Source: UBA1723 sp045629285 (GTDB taxonomy: Bacteria; Bacteroidota; Bacteroidia; Bacteroidales; Paludibacteraceae). Taken from it: a stretch of 64,000 nt of DNA. The first letter of the stretch is position 1. Every line of letters begins with the position of its first letter. Location: positions 186,001 to 250,000 of the forward strand of contig JAZQQY010000035.1 in assembly GCA_045629285.1 (NCBI GenBank), in the 5' to 3' direction. Below the pieces are notes generated by a model that saw only the letters and a list, made by a program, of their open reading frames with translations, did no database searches and had not been told where the DNA came from. Positions 45,019 through 52,932 of this stretch are shown piece by piece. The position numbers were made by a program, and so were the translations under genes.

Positions 45019-45048
45019 TTTGTTATTTTCATATAATGATTAACTTTG
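45019..45048 (+). promoter_or_regulatory. Promoter at the head of the polysaccharide locus
   Basis: TTTG (45019-45022), an 18-base spacer and TAACTTTG (45041-45048) match the -33/-7 consensus almost perfectly. The nearest start codon is 240 bases downstream, so the leader is long. Confidence 0.75.
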
Positions 45049-45066
45049 CACCTAGATTAGAGTTAA

Positions 45067-45112
45067 AATTGCCATTTTTGTAATCATAAAAGCATTCTGG
45101 CAATTATTTTTT
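45067..45112 (+). terminator. Attenuator-like hairpin in the polysaccharide leader
   Basis: AATTGCCA (45067-45074) pairs with TGGCAATT (45098-45105), followed by ATTTTTT. It begins only about 12 bases after the expected transcription start, as an intrinsic terminator that would need antitermination to be passed. The loop is long (23 bases), so its strength is uncertain. Confidence 0.5.
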
Positions 45113-45161
45113 AAGGGAGAAAACATGTATCCCTGATGGTTTTGTTATTGCATTTAGCCAA

Positions 45162-45217
45162 AAGGATTATTATCAGATAATATTGATTATTGCGACAATA
45201 GACTTAAAATAATCCTT
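45162..45217 (+). repeat. Long-range inverted repeat in the leader
   Basis: AAGGATTATT (45162-45171) is the exact complement of AATAATCCTT (45208-45217). A 5-bp inner stem (TATTG with CAATA) lies between. Probably an RNA stem of the same leader. Confidence 0.45.
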
Positions 45218-45287
45218 ATACAATGCAACGGATTTTGTTTTCAAAATCACAAATTTCATTAAATATCGTCACAGTAGCCGAAATATT

Positions 45288-45743
45288 ATGGGAAAAGATG
45301 AAATACAGCAGCAAATGAATGACATGCGGCGTTTTGATGAACCAATGCCGCAGGTTGGGATTTTCTGGTATGATATGGAAGAGAGAGCTTTTTTTGGGGT
45401 TTGTAAAGAAGAATTGACTCCAAAGCAGGTGGAAGAAGCCGCTGAAAAAGGTCTTCCATTCATCAATTACCCTCATTTGCACCGTCAGATATGGGCAAAA
45501 GAGTTTTTTCGTGCGCAAGCAAAGCATGAACCGACAAAATTCAAAGGTGACTACACTCAAATTCCTCGAGGAAGAGTAGCTTGGAACATTGATAAATTCA
45601 TCGTTTTTGTTGGTCAGTGGGCAAAACCAATAGAATCAGAGTTATACTCTATGATTGAGAAGGAATTTGCACTTCCATATTTTGAGTTTGTTTATGATGA
45701 GCATTGGGATCTTGGCCATGGATGGTCTGGCGATTTTAAGTAA
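45288..45743 (+). CDS. Conserved protein of unknown function at the head of the polysaccharide locus
   Basis: A 151-residue cytosolic protein, rich in aromatic and acidic residues (MPQVGIFWYDMEERAFFGV, then LPFINYPHLHRQIWAK and HWDLGHGWSGDF at the end). No signal, membrane segment or recognised catalytic motif is visible. It is probably a single compact domain of a Bacteroidales-wide hypothetical family. It is downstream of the strong promoter and leader, but 380 bases of repeat-rich sequence separate it from rfbA, so it may not belong functionally to the cluster. Confidence 0.8.
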   Translation: MGKDEIQQQMNDMRRFDEPMPQVGIFWYDMEERAFFGVCKEELTPKQVEEAAEKGLPFINYPHLHRQIWAKEFFRAQAKHEPTKFKGDYTQIPRGRVAWNIDKFIVFVGQWAKPIESELYSMIEKEFALPYFEFVYDEHWDLGHGWSGDFK

Positions 45744-45938
45744 CGATCTCTATGTCTTTCATGATTTCAATGTGAATAAATACCCCGTTAGGAATGATAT
45801 CGGCAGGGACGAGGCAAAAGCAAACAGCTAAGTACAGACATCGCGTCTGCGCGTCTCTCGTTAATTAAATATATATTTTACTTACTAGTGCCACTAAAAA
45901 GATAAAGGCTAAAACGACGGTGGTTCACTCCAAGCATT

Positions 45939-45968
45939 CTTGAAACTTGAATCTTGAATCTTGAAACC
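45939..45968. repeat. GTTTCA-unit array (minus orientation)
   Basis: CTTGAAACTTGAATCTTGAA and ten further bases; in reverse complement these are GTTTCAAG/ATTCAAG units like those at 34184-34215. No four-helix gene lies next to this copy. Confidence 0.65.
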
Positions 45969-45987
45969 ACATACGGTCCTTGGAGGT

Positions 45988-46009
45988 GCAGAAATCTGCG
46001 GATTTCTGC
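45988..46009. repeat. Hairpin GCAGAAATC/GATTTCTGC
   Basis: A perfect 9-bp stem around a TGCG tetraloop, the same loop as in the hairpin at 8892-8925. Confidence 0.55.
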
Positions 46010-46123
46010 AGATGGGCTTGAGGCCGGTGGCTAGGCAAAAAATAACGTCATGCGCACAGGTGGAGCTGAGGCTTATGGTTCGATACCATCGCACGAGGCT
46101 AAATTAGAATAAAGAACTTTATT

Positions 46124-47029
46124 ATGAAAGGCATCGTACTTGCAGGCGGTTCAGGAACTCGCCTATATCCAATTACAAAGGGAATTTCTAAGCAGCTAAT
46201 GCCAATTTATGATAAACCAATGGTTTATTATCCGATATCTGTTTTGATGTTGGCTGGCATTCGTGAGATTTTGATTATCTCAACACCTTTTGATTTTCCT
46301 GGATTTAAGCGTCTTCTTGGCGACGGTTCTGATTATGGAGTGAAGTTCACATACGCAGAGCAACCTTCTCCGGATGGGTTGGCTCAGGCTTTCACTATCG
46401 GCAAAGATTTTATTGGCGATGATTCTGCTTGTCTTGTGCTTGGTGATAATATTTTCCATGGTGCAGGATTCACAAAAATGCTAAAGGAGGCTGTTCGTAC
46501 AGCTGAAGAAGATAAGAAAGCAACTGTGTTTGGCTATTGGGTTTCCGATCCTGAAAGATATGGTGTGGCTGAGTTCGACAAGGAAGGAAATTGCCTTTCC
46601 ATCGAGGAAAAACCACAGAATCCAAAATCAAATTATGCTGTAGTAGGTCTTTATTTCTATCCTAATAAGGTTGTTGATATTGCATCTAATATCAAACCAT
46701 CAGCAAGAGGCGAGTATGAAATCACAACTGTAAATCAACAGTTTCTTGAAGATGGAGAGTTGAAGGTTCAGACTCTTGGTCGTGGATTTGCTTGGCTCGA
46801 CACAGGAACTCATGATTCTCTTTCTGAAGCATCGACATATATTGAAGTTCTTGAGAAACGACAGGGATTGAAGATCGCTTGCCTTGAGGGAATCGCTTAC
46901 CGTCAGGGATGGATTTCAGAGGATCGAATGAGGGAGTTGGCTAAGCCAATGCTTAAAAATCAATACGGTCAATATCTTTTGAAGGTGATTGATGAGATCA
47001 AGGAGACTGGAAAGGCAAATTTGGATTAA
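46124..47029 (+). CDS. rfbA: Glucose-1-phosphate thymidylyltransferase
   Basis: Makes dTDP-glucose from dTTP and glucose 1-phosphate, the first step to dTDP-rhamnose and dTDP-amino sugars. The 301-residue product has GGSGTRLYPIT (8-18), KQLMPIYDKPMVYYP, the catalytic region LVLGDNIFHG and the ending FAWLDTGTHDSL. Length is normal. rfbB, rfbC and rfbD are not in this window, so the dTDP-sugar path must be completed elsewhere or lie past the right edge. Confidence 0.94.
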   Translation: MKGIVLAGGSGTRLYPITKGISKQLMPIYDKPMVYYPISVLMLAGIREILIISTPFDFPGFKRLLGDGSDYGVKFTYAEQPSPDGLAQAFTIGKDFIGDDSACLVLGDNIFHGAGFTKMLKEAVRTAEEDKKATVFGYWVSDPERYGVAEFDKEGNCLSIEEKPQNPKSNYAVVGLYFYPNKVVDIASNIKPSARGEYEITTVNQQFLEDGELKVQTLGRGFAWLDTGTHDSLSEASTYIEVLEKRQGLKIACLEGIAYRQGWISEDRMRELAKPMLKNQYGQYLLKVIDEIKETGKANLD

Positions 47030-47052
47030 AAGAAACGCACAGGTTCGTAGAA

Positions 47053-47068
47053 ACGTGGCGTGCCGCGT
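47053..47068. repeat. REP-like palindrome
   Basis: ACGTGGCGTGCCGCGT, flanked by AGAA and CTCTC. Similar in layout to 3780-3801. Confidence 0.45.
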
Positions 47069-47152
47069 CTCTCAAGATTGGAACACAACGAAATTATAGA
47101 ATTCACCACAGAGACGCTGGGAACACGGAGGTGTGCTGTCGCAAACGTGAAG

Positions 47153-47256
47153 AACACGAATAACCACAAATTATTCACGAATTAAATCATAAATAAAAAA
47201 CGCGCAGCGTTCCAATTCATGAAATAATTAGTGGTCAATTCATGATAATTCGTGTT
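47153..47256. repeat. Nested inverted repeat (MITE-like)
   Basis: Outer arms AACACGAAT (47153-47161) and ATTCGTGTT (47248-47256) are exact complements. Inner arms 47164-47183 and 47214-47234 (CCACAAATTATTCACGAATT against its near-complement) match over about 20 bases with three differences. The centre is about 30 bases. Confidence 0.55.
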
Positions 47257-47276
47257 TGATAAATCATTCGTCCGTA

Positions 47277-47300
47277 GGGGCGTGGTTTCAAACCCGCCCG
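47277..47300. repeat. GC-rich hairpin GGGCGTGGTTT/AAACCCGCCC
   Basis: A stem of about 10 bp with one bulged T and a short loop, 54 bases before ugd, in an A/T-rich setting. There is no T tract. Confidence 0.45.
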
Positions 47301-47353
47301 CAAATTTTATGAACCATTTTACGCAAATTTTCCGTTTTGAATTCAGAAAAACA

Positions 47354-48673
47354 ATGAGAGATTTCAAAGATATCAAGATTGCAGTAGCAGGAACAGGCTA
47401 CGTTGGTTTGTCAATCGCTACATTATTGGCTCAGAAACATCAGGTTACAGCTGTTGATGTCATTCCAGAGAAGGTAGAAAAGATTAACAATCGCATTTCT
47501 CCTATTCAGGATGAATATATCGAAAAGTATTTTGCTGAGAAGAATCTTAATTTGACAGCAACTCTTGATGGAGAGTCGGCATATAAAGATGCTGATTTCG
47601 TTGTCATTGCTGCTCCTACAAACTACGATCCAGTTAAGAATTTCTTTGATACTCATCATATTGAGGATGTTATTGACCTTGTTTTGAGCGTAAATCCAGA
47701 TGCTGTGATGGTGATTAAATCCACTATTCCAGTAGGTCACACTCGAAATCTATATGTCAAGTATGCGGCTAAAGGAGTAAAGAAATTCAATCTTTTGTTC
47801 TCTCCTGAGTTTTTGCGTGAGAGCAAAGCATTGGAAGATAATCTATGGCCATCACGAATCATTGTCGGTTATCCGAAACTTATCCAGAATGCTGAGTTTG
47901 ACGAGGAGAATCAGGCAATTTTGAAGGTAGCGAATGTTGATTATCTGAAGAGTGCAGCAGAGACATTTGCCAAACTTCTTCAAGAGGGTGCAATCAAAGA
48001 GAATATAGATACTCTTTTCATGGGTATGAAAGAGGCTGAGGCTGTAAAACTATTTGCAAATACTTATCTTGCTCTTCGTGTCAGCTACTTCAATGAACTT
48101 GATACATACGCAGAGGTAAAAGGACTTGATTCTCAGGCTATTATTAATGGTATTGGTCTTGATCCAAGAATTGGAACACACTATAATAATCCATCGTTTG
48201 GATATGGAGGCTACTGTTTGCCAAAGGACACAAAGCAGCTTCTTGCCAATTACAAGGACGTTCCTCAGAATATGATGTCTGCAATCGTAGAGAGCAATCG
48301 CACTCGTAAAGATTATATTGCCGACGCGGTTTTGAAGATGGCTGGCTACTATGGCGAGAATGGACAATGGGATTCATCCAAAGAGCATGATTGTGTGATT
48401 GGAGTTTATCGTCTTACAATGAAATCCAATTCCGACAATTTCCGTCAGTCTGCTATTCAGGGAATCATGAAGAGAATCAAAGCAAAGGGTGCTGAGATTA
48501 TCATTTATGAACCAACTCTTGCTGATGGAGAAAGTTTCTTCGGATCGAAGGTTGTGAATAATCTTGATGAATTCAAGAAGCAGAGTCAAGCAATTATCGC
48601 TAATAGATATGATTCTTGCTTGGATGATGTGTTGAGCAAGGTTTATACGAGGGATTTATTTAGAAGAGACTGA
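47354..48673 (+). CDS. ugd: UDP-glucose/nucleotide-sugar 6-dehydrogenase
   Basis: Oxidises UDP-glucose (or a related nucleotide sugar) to the uronic acid with two NAD+. The 439-residue product starts at the ATG at 47354; a longer frame would include the GC-rich hairpin. It has the Rossmann motif IAVAGTGYVGLSIATLLA, PTNYDP, the central domain (SPEFLRESKALEDN) and the catalytic Cys in GYGGYCLPKDTKQL. The product would supply a uronic acid to the polysaccharide. Confidence 0.92.
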   Translation: MRDFKDIKIAVAGTGYVGLSIATLLAQKHQVTAVDVIPEKVEKINNRISPIQDEYIEKYFAEKNLNLTATLDGESAYKDADFVVIAAPTNYDPVKNFFDTHHIEDVIDLVLSVNPDAVMVIKSTIPVGHTRNLYVKYAAKGVKKFNLLFSPEFLRESKALEDNLWPSRIIVGYPKLIQNAEFDEENQAILKVANVDYLKSAAETFAKLLQEGAIKENIDTLFMGMKEAEAVKLFANTYLALRVSYFNELDTYAEVKGLDSQAIINGIGLDPRIGTHYNNPSFGYGGYCLPKDTKQLLANYKDVPQNMMSAIVESNRTRKDYIADAVLKMAGYYGENGQWDSSKEHDCVIGVYRLTMKSNSDNFRQSAIQGIMKRIKAKGAEIIIYEPTLADGESFFGSKVVNNLDEFKKQSQAIIANRYDSCLDDVLSKVYTRDLFRRD

Positions 48674-48684
48674 TAAATAATAAT

Positions 48685-48912
48685 ATGATAATAGACACTG
48701 TATTATTAGATAATCTTACTAAACAAGCAAAAGAATCTCCTCGCTTGCGACAGAATTACGACCTTCGTAATTTCGAGACAGATAAATTGCAACGAATGCT
48801 CAATGCTGTTGAGCTAGGATCTATAATGCCAATACATAGACATCCAAATACCTAAACCACAGTCATCATCATCCGTGGAAAGATCCAACAAAATTTCTAT
48901 GATGATAATTAA
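48685..48912 (+). pseudogene. wbuC: Broken wbuC (cupin-fold protein) remnant
   Basis: The frame from ATG 48685 encodes the WbuC start (MIIDTVLLDNLTKQAKESPR, then DLRNFETDKLQRMLNAVE and PIHRHPNT). It hits TAA at 48853. The same frame continues with TTVIIIRGKIQQNFYDDN to a second stop at 48910. The His residues of the metal-binding cupin motif precede the break, and the C-terminal half is missing. WbuC proteins occur in many O-antigen clusters; the function is not established. Confidence 0.75.
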
Positions 48913-48955
48913 GACAGTGCGTCTTGATGCATTATTTTAAGTAGAATATTGAAAA

Positions 48956-50395
48956 ATGACTGAACAAAACCTTAAACAGAAGACAAAACAAGGATTGATA
49001 TGGACATTTCTTGAGATGTTTGCAAACTATGGATTGCAATTTGTTGTGGGAATTATCATGGCACGTTTGCTTTCTCCTTCTGATTATGGTATAACAGCAT
49101 TGCCGGCTGTTTTCTTATCAGTTGCCAGTGTGTTTGTTGATAGTGGTTTTGGATCCGCTATGATAAGAAAGCCTGAATTGACCGAGAGTGATTTATCAAC
49201 TACTTTTTATTACTCTTTTTGTGTAGGTGTATTATGCTATATTTTTTTATATGTTGGAGCTCCTTATATAGCTGAATTTTATGATACACCTGTGTTGGTT
49301 AGCTTGGTGAGAATAACTGCCCTTACATTTTTGTGGAATCCACTGACTACACCTCAAAATGTTATTTTATCCAGAAATCTTGATTTTAAAACAAAATCAA
49401 GGATTTCCGTCACTACTCATATAATAGGTTCAATTATTGGAATTGTGTTCGCTTATATGGGATATGGATTATGGTCATTAGTGATTATGAATATTGTTTC
49501 AAGTCTACTTAATTTATTGCAGTTATGGTTAAAGGTTAAGTGGATACCTCGACAAGGTTGGTCGAAAGAGTCGTTTAGGTATCTTTGGGGATATGGAAAC
49601 AAAATGTTGGGGTCTGCGTTGTTGGATAAAATATATACAAATATTGTACCAGTTTTCGTTGGTAGATATTATTCTCCAGCTGACTTAGGTATATATAATC
49701 GTGCCCAAGGATATGCACAATTGCCATCTCAAAATATCACAGGTGTCATACAAAATGTATCATTTCCGGTTTTGAGCAAAATGCAAGATGACGTGGATGC
49801 ATTAGCCCGCAATTACCGTAGAATGATTAATACTACGGCATTTATTGTATTTCCTATCATGATGATGCTTTCTGCTTTAGCTAGACCTTTAATTATTGTG
49901 ATGGTTACAGATAAATGGGAAGGTGCTATAATACTTTTACAATTGATGTGTTTTTCTATGATGTGGTATCCAATACATGCCATGAATCTAAACCTATTAC
50001 AAGTGTCAGGTCGTTCTGATTTATTTTTCCGTCTTGAAATTATTAAAAAGAGTTACGGATTGATAGCGTTAATTATAACGTTACCTATTGGATTAGTGGC
50101 TGTTGTTCTTAGTCAATGGGTGACAAATATATTATCTCTAATAGTTAATACATATTATACTGGCAAAATAATTGGCGTCACATTTATTAAACAGATGAGA
50201 GATTTACTTCCAATTTTAGCATTGTCTTTTGCTATGTGGTGTGTTATTCATCTATCTATATATTATATCTCAGACTATCTTATTCAAATATTTGTTGGAG
50301 GTGTAGTAGGTGCAGTTTTTTATTTAGGAATTTCATATCTATTGAAATGGCATGAGATAGAAGATGTCATCTTTATGTTGAAAAGAAAAAAATAA
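48956..50395 (+). CDS. Wzx-type polysaccharide flippase
   Basis: A 479-residue integral membrane protein of the MOP superfamily with about 12-14 hydrophobic helices. The start GLIWTFLEMFANYGLQFVVG and the pattern IIMARLLSPSDYGI are typical of Wzx and related lipopolysaccharide flippases, as is RAQGYAQLPSQNI. It would move undecaprenyl-linked repeat units across the inner membrane. With the wzy-like gene at 61944 it defines a Wzx/Wzy-dependent pathway. Confidence 0.88.
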   Translation: MTEQNLKQKTKQGLIWTFLEMFANYGLQFVVGIIMARLLSPSDYGITALPAVFLSVASVFVDSGFGSAMIRKPELTESDLSTTFYYSFCVGVLCYIFLYVGAPYIAEFYDTPVLVSLVRITALTFLWNPLTTPQNVILSRNLDFKTKSRISVTTHIIGSIIGIVFAYMGYGLWSLVIMNIVSSLLNLLQLWLKVKWIPRQGWSKESFRYLWGYGNKMLGSALLDKIYTNIVPVFVGRYYSPADLGIYNRAQGYAQLPSQNITGVIQNVSFPVLSKMQDDVDALARNYRRMINTTAFIVFPIMMMLSALARPLIIVMVTDKWEGAIILLQLMCFSMMWYPIHAMNLNLLQVSGRSDLFFRLEIIKKSYGLIALIITLPIGLVAVVLSQWVTNILSLIVNTYYTGKIIGVTFIKQMRDLLPILALSFAMWCVIHLSIYYISDYLIQIFVGGVVGAVFYLGISYLLKWHEIEDVIFMLKRKK

Positions 50396-50400
50396 TCATT

Positions 50401-51525
50401 ATGAATGATAAATTAATTACAGTAACCAGTCCGTTACTGCCTAATCTTGACGAGTTTAATGAACTCTTAAAGCAAATTTGGAATTCTAAATGGATTACAA
50501 ATAATGGACAATTCCACAAACAGTTAGAAAAAGAGCTTGCTGAATATTTAGGTGTTCCTTACTTATCTCTTTTTACAAATGGAACCCTTCCTCTTTTGAC
50601 TGCTCTTCAGGCTTTGAGAATAACAGGAGAAGTTATTACAACTCCATATAGTTTTGTGGCAACAACTCATTCAATTTGGTGGAATGGTTGCAAACCTGTA
50701 TTTGTGGATGTTGATCCAGCAACAGGAAATATTGATCCGGAGAAGATTGAGGCTGCGATTACACCACGCACTACTGCGATTATGCCTGTGCATGTATATG
50801 GAAAACCTTGCGATACAAAGCGAATTCAAGAGATCGCAAATACATACGGACTTAAGGTAATATATGATGCTGCTCATGCTTTTGGAGTAAAAGAAGATGG
50901 GGTTAGCGTATTGAATGCTGGAGATATGAGCACTTTATCATTCCATGCCACTAAGGTATATAATACCATTGAGGGTGGAGCAATGGTGATGAAAGACGCT
51001 GAAACAAAGAAGAGAATCGATGACCTTAAGAATTTCGGTTTTCATAATGAAACAACAGTCGTTGCTCCTGGAATCAATAGCAAGATGGATGAGATGCGTT
51101 CTGCATATGGACTGCTAAATCTAAAACAAGTGGATTCTGCAATTGAAGCTCGAAAGAAGGCAGCAAAGACATATTTTGATGCTCTCAAAGATGTAAAGGG
51201 AATTTCATTTTATCCATATTTGAAAGAAACATTCGAAAACGATCATCTTCATTACAACTATTCATATATGCCGATATTCATCAATGCAGAAGAGTTTGGA
51301 ATGACACGAGATGAACTTTATACAAAGATGAAAGAGTCGAATGTTCTTGGAAGACGCTATTTCTATCCTCTGATTTCTGATTTTTCTACTTATCGAGGAT
51401 TGGAATCTGCTAATCCAGCAAATTTGCCAAATGCTCATAAAATGGCAGATTCTGTGCTTTGTTTGCCAATGCATCATGTATTGTCAGATAATGACATAGA
51501 AAGAACATTGACATTTTTTATATGA
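50401..51525 (+). CDS. DegT/DnrJ/EryC1-family sugar aminotransferase
   Basis: A 374-residue PLP enzyme that aminates keto-sugar nucleotides. The cofactor Lys is Lys185 in FHATKVYNTIEGG, and Asp156 (IYDAAHAFG) binds the PLP nitrogen. The overall pattern (ITTPYSFVATTHSIWW) is close to the VioA/FdtB group that forms dTDP-4-amino or 3-amino-6-deoxysugars. With rfbA present, a dTDP-sugar substrate is plausible, but the position aminated cannot be read from sequence. It ends in an ATGA overlap with the ATP-grasp gene. Confidence 0.92.
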   Translation: MNDKLITVTSPLLPNLDEFNELLKQIWNSKWITNNGQFHKQLEKELAEYLGVPYLSLFTNGTLPLLTALQALRITGEVITTPYSFVATTHSIWWNGCKPVFVDVDPATGNIDPEKIEAAITPRTTAIMPVHVYGKPCDTKRIQEIANTYGLKVIYDAAHAFGVKEDGVSVLNAGDMSTLSFHATKVYNTIEGGAMVMKDAETKKRIDDLKNFGFHNETTVVAPGINSKMDEMRSAYGLLNLKQVDSAIEARKKAAKTYFDALKDVKGISFYPYLKETFENDHLHYNYSYMPIFINAEEFGMTRDELYTKMKESNVLGRRYFYPLISDFSTYRGLESANPANLPNAHKMADSVLCLPMHHVLSDNDIERTLTFFI

Positions 51526-52469
51526 TAATTATGAGAATTCTAATAACAGCTATAGGTTCAATGTCGGCTGAGTGTGCGATTACTCATTTAAGGGCTGTTG
51601 GACATTATATCGTTGGATGTGATATATATCCTAGAGAATGGCATTACGAGACAAAACTTTGTGACAAGTTTGAAAGAGCTCCTTTTGCAACAAATAAGAA
51701 AGAATATGTGGATTTTCTTATAAATGTTTGCAAAAAGTATGACTTACAATATATAATACCTCTTACAGATTTGGAAATTGATGTTATTAATGAATATAGG
51801 CATCTATTTGAAGGTGAGGGCATTGTTCTTTGTATGCAGACTTCCCAAGTTCTTGAAATAGTTCGAGACAAATATAAGTTGAGTAAAACTTTTGAATATG
51901 ATGAAAATGTGCCATCCATAAAAACATATCTCATTTCAGAAATTCCAGACTCAATGTCTTTCCCATGTATCGCAAAACCATTTAATGGAAGAAGTAGTGA
52001 AGGCCTTATTCGTAATGCAAGTAGAGAAATAATCGAAACTATTTCGAATAAGGAAGAGTATATTGTTCAAGAACAACTCCCTGGTAATGTATTTACAGTC
52101 GATTTTTGTCGAAACTCAAATACTAAACAATATTGTGCTGTTCCTCGTCAGGAGTTACTTCGTACAAAAAACGGAGCAGGATTAACTATTAGAACTTCAT
52201 GTGATACAAGTTTAATTGCTCTAACATCATACATTGGTAATAAGTTGAATATTAATGGTTGTGTTAATATGGAATTTATTTGTAATGATAATAAGTTTTA
52301 TCTTATTGACATAAATCCTAGATTTTCTGCTGGAGTTGCTTTTTCTGTTGTTTCTGGTTATAATATGATAATAAATCATATTAATTGCTTTATAAATAAA
52401 GATATTGATACTCAAATTTCAATAAAGGAGCAAATAATCATAAAAAAATATAAAGAGGTAATATGTTAA
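51522..52469 (+). CDS. ATP-grasp ligase-like protein of the polysaccharide locus
   Basis: A 315-residue protein with a CarB/PylC-like pre-ATP-grasp domain (ILITAIGSMSAECAITHL) and ATP-grasp core (FPCIAKPFNGRSSEGL, then YIVQEQLPGNVFTVDF and YLIDINPRFSAG). It overlaps the aminotransferase stop by 4 bases, so it is translationally coupled. Enzymes of this type join a carboxylate to an amine. Here the likely acceptor is the amino sugar made by the preceding gene, but that is inference. The frame could also start at the second ATG (51531). Confidence 0.85.
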   Translation: MIIMRILITAIGSMSAECAITHLRAVGHYIVGCDIYPREWHYETKLCDKFERAPFATNKKEYVDFLINVCKKYDLQYIIPLTDLEIDVINEYRHLFEGEGIVLCMQTSQVLEIVRDKYKLSKTFEYDENVPSIKTYLISEIPDSMSFPCIAKPFNGRSSEGLIRNASREIIETISNKEEYIVQEQLPGNVFTVDFCRNSNTKQYCAVPRQELLRTKNGAGLTIRTSCDTSLIALTSYIGNKLNINGCVNMEFICNDNKFYLIDINPRFSAGVAFSVVSGYNMIINHINCFINKDIDTQISIKEQIIIKKYKEVIC

Positions 52470-52501
52470 TTTTTTAGACCTCTTTTAATCAAAATTGAGA
52501 A

Positions 52502-52915
52502 ATGAATACTGAATCAATATTAAGGTTTTTAAGAACTGTTGATCATGACTTTTCTCCGTATTTGTCAGATAAGACAGATTTAGAAGATTTTGCCGAAAAA
52601 ATTTCAAAAGTGTCTCATTATGAATATGAGATGTCTGATAATGGGGAAATAAAGGGTATGGTCGTAGGCTATGCTAATGATAGAGTCAGGAAATTTGCAT
52701 ATATTTCAATGGTTGCGGTTCACCCACAGCATAGGAAGCAAGGTGTTGCTAAAAGGTTGATACTTGCTTTTATTAAATATGTAAGTAATATAGAATATAT
52801 CAAAATATTAGGAATTCATACTAATAATCCTGTGGCCTTAAATCTGTATAAGGAAGTTGGATTTGTTATAGTTAGCGAATCCAATGGACGTTATTATTTG
52901 GAATATTCATTTTAA
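52502..52915 (+). CDS. GNAT-family N-acyltransferase
   Basis: A 137-residue acyl-CoA-dependent transferase. The acetyl-CoA loop is VAVHPQHRKQGVAKRL, and the end (NNPVALNLYKEVGF) is the usual GNAT beta-6/alpha-4 unit. Its position between two ATP-grasp genes in an amino-sugar setting suggests N-acylation of a sugar or of an intermediate. Length is typical of single-domain GNATs. Confidence 0.9.
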   Translation: MNTESILRFLRTVDHDFSPYLSDKTDLEDFAEKISKVSHYEYEMSDNGEIKGMVVGYANDRVRKFAYISMVAVHPQHRKQGVAKRLILAFIKYVSNIEYIKILGIHTNNPVALNLYKEVGFVIVSESNGRYYLEYSF

Positions 52916-52932
52916 ATTATATTAATTGATAT

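Larger units (their letters stand above)
44876..45287. other. Intergenic leader region of the polysaccharide locus
   Basis: This 412-base gap holds the -7 element of the minus-strand ABC gene, then a strong plus-strand promoter (45019-45048), an attenuator-like hairpin (45067-45112) and a second long-range stem (45162-45171 with 45208-45217) before the 151-residue protein gene. No frame of note was seen. Confidence 0.6.
45744..46123. other. Intergenic region with repeats and structured sequence
   Basis: This 380-base stretch holds a CAGAC/GTCTG hairpin (45835-45849), a GTTTCA-type array on the minus strand (45939-45968), a 9-bp hairpin with a TGCG loop (45988-46009) and a CACTCCAAG/CTTGGAG pairing that encloses the array. 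No convincing protein frame, promoter or known RNA family was recognised. Confidence 0.5.
47030..47353. other. Repeat-rich intergenic region between rfbA and ugd
   Basis: This 324-base gap holds a REP-like palindrome (47053-47068), a nested inverted repeat (47153-47256) and a GC-rich hairpin (47277-47300). No gene was seen. Such a block argues that rfbA and ugd were joined by insertion events and are not one compact operon. Confidence 0.55.

Noticed and set aside
44880..45300. Possible invertible (phase-variable) promoter before the polysaccharide locus
   Set aside because: No pair of inverted repeats brackets the promoter: the repeats seen at 45067-45105 and 45162-45217 lie wholly downstream of it.
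46075..46089. T-arm-like ATGG TTCGATA CCAT sequence that might be part of a tRNA
   Set aside because: No acceptor stem, anticodon arm or D arm of the right size can be paired around it.
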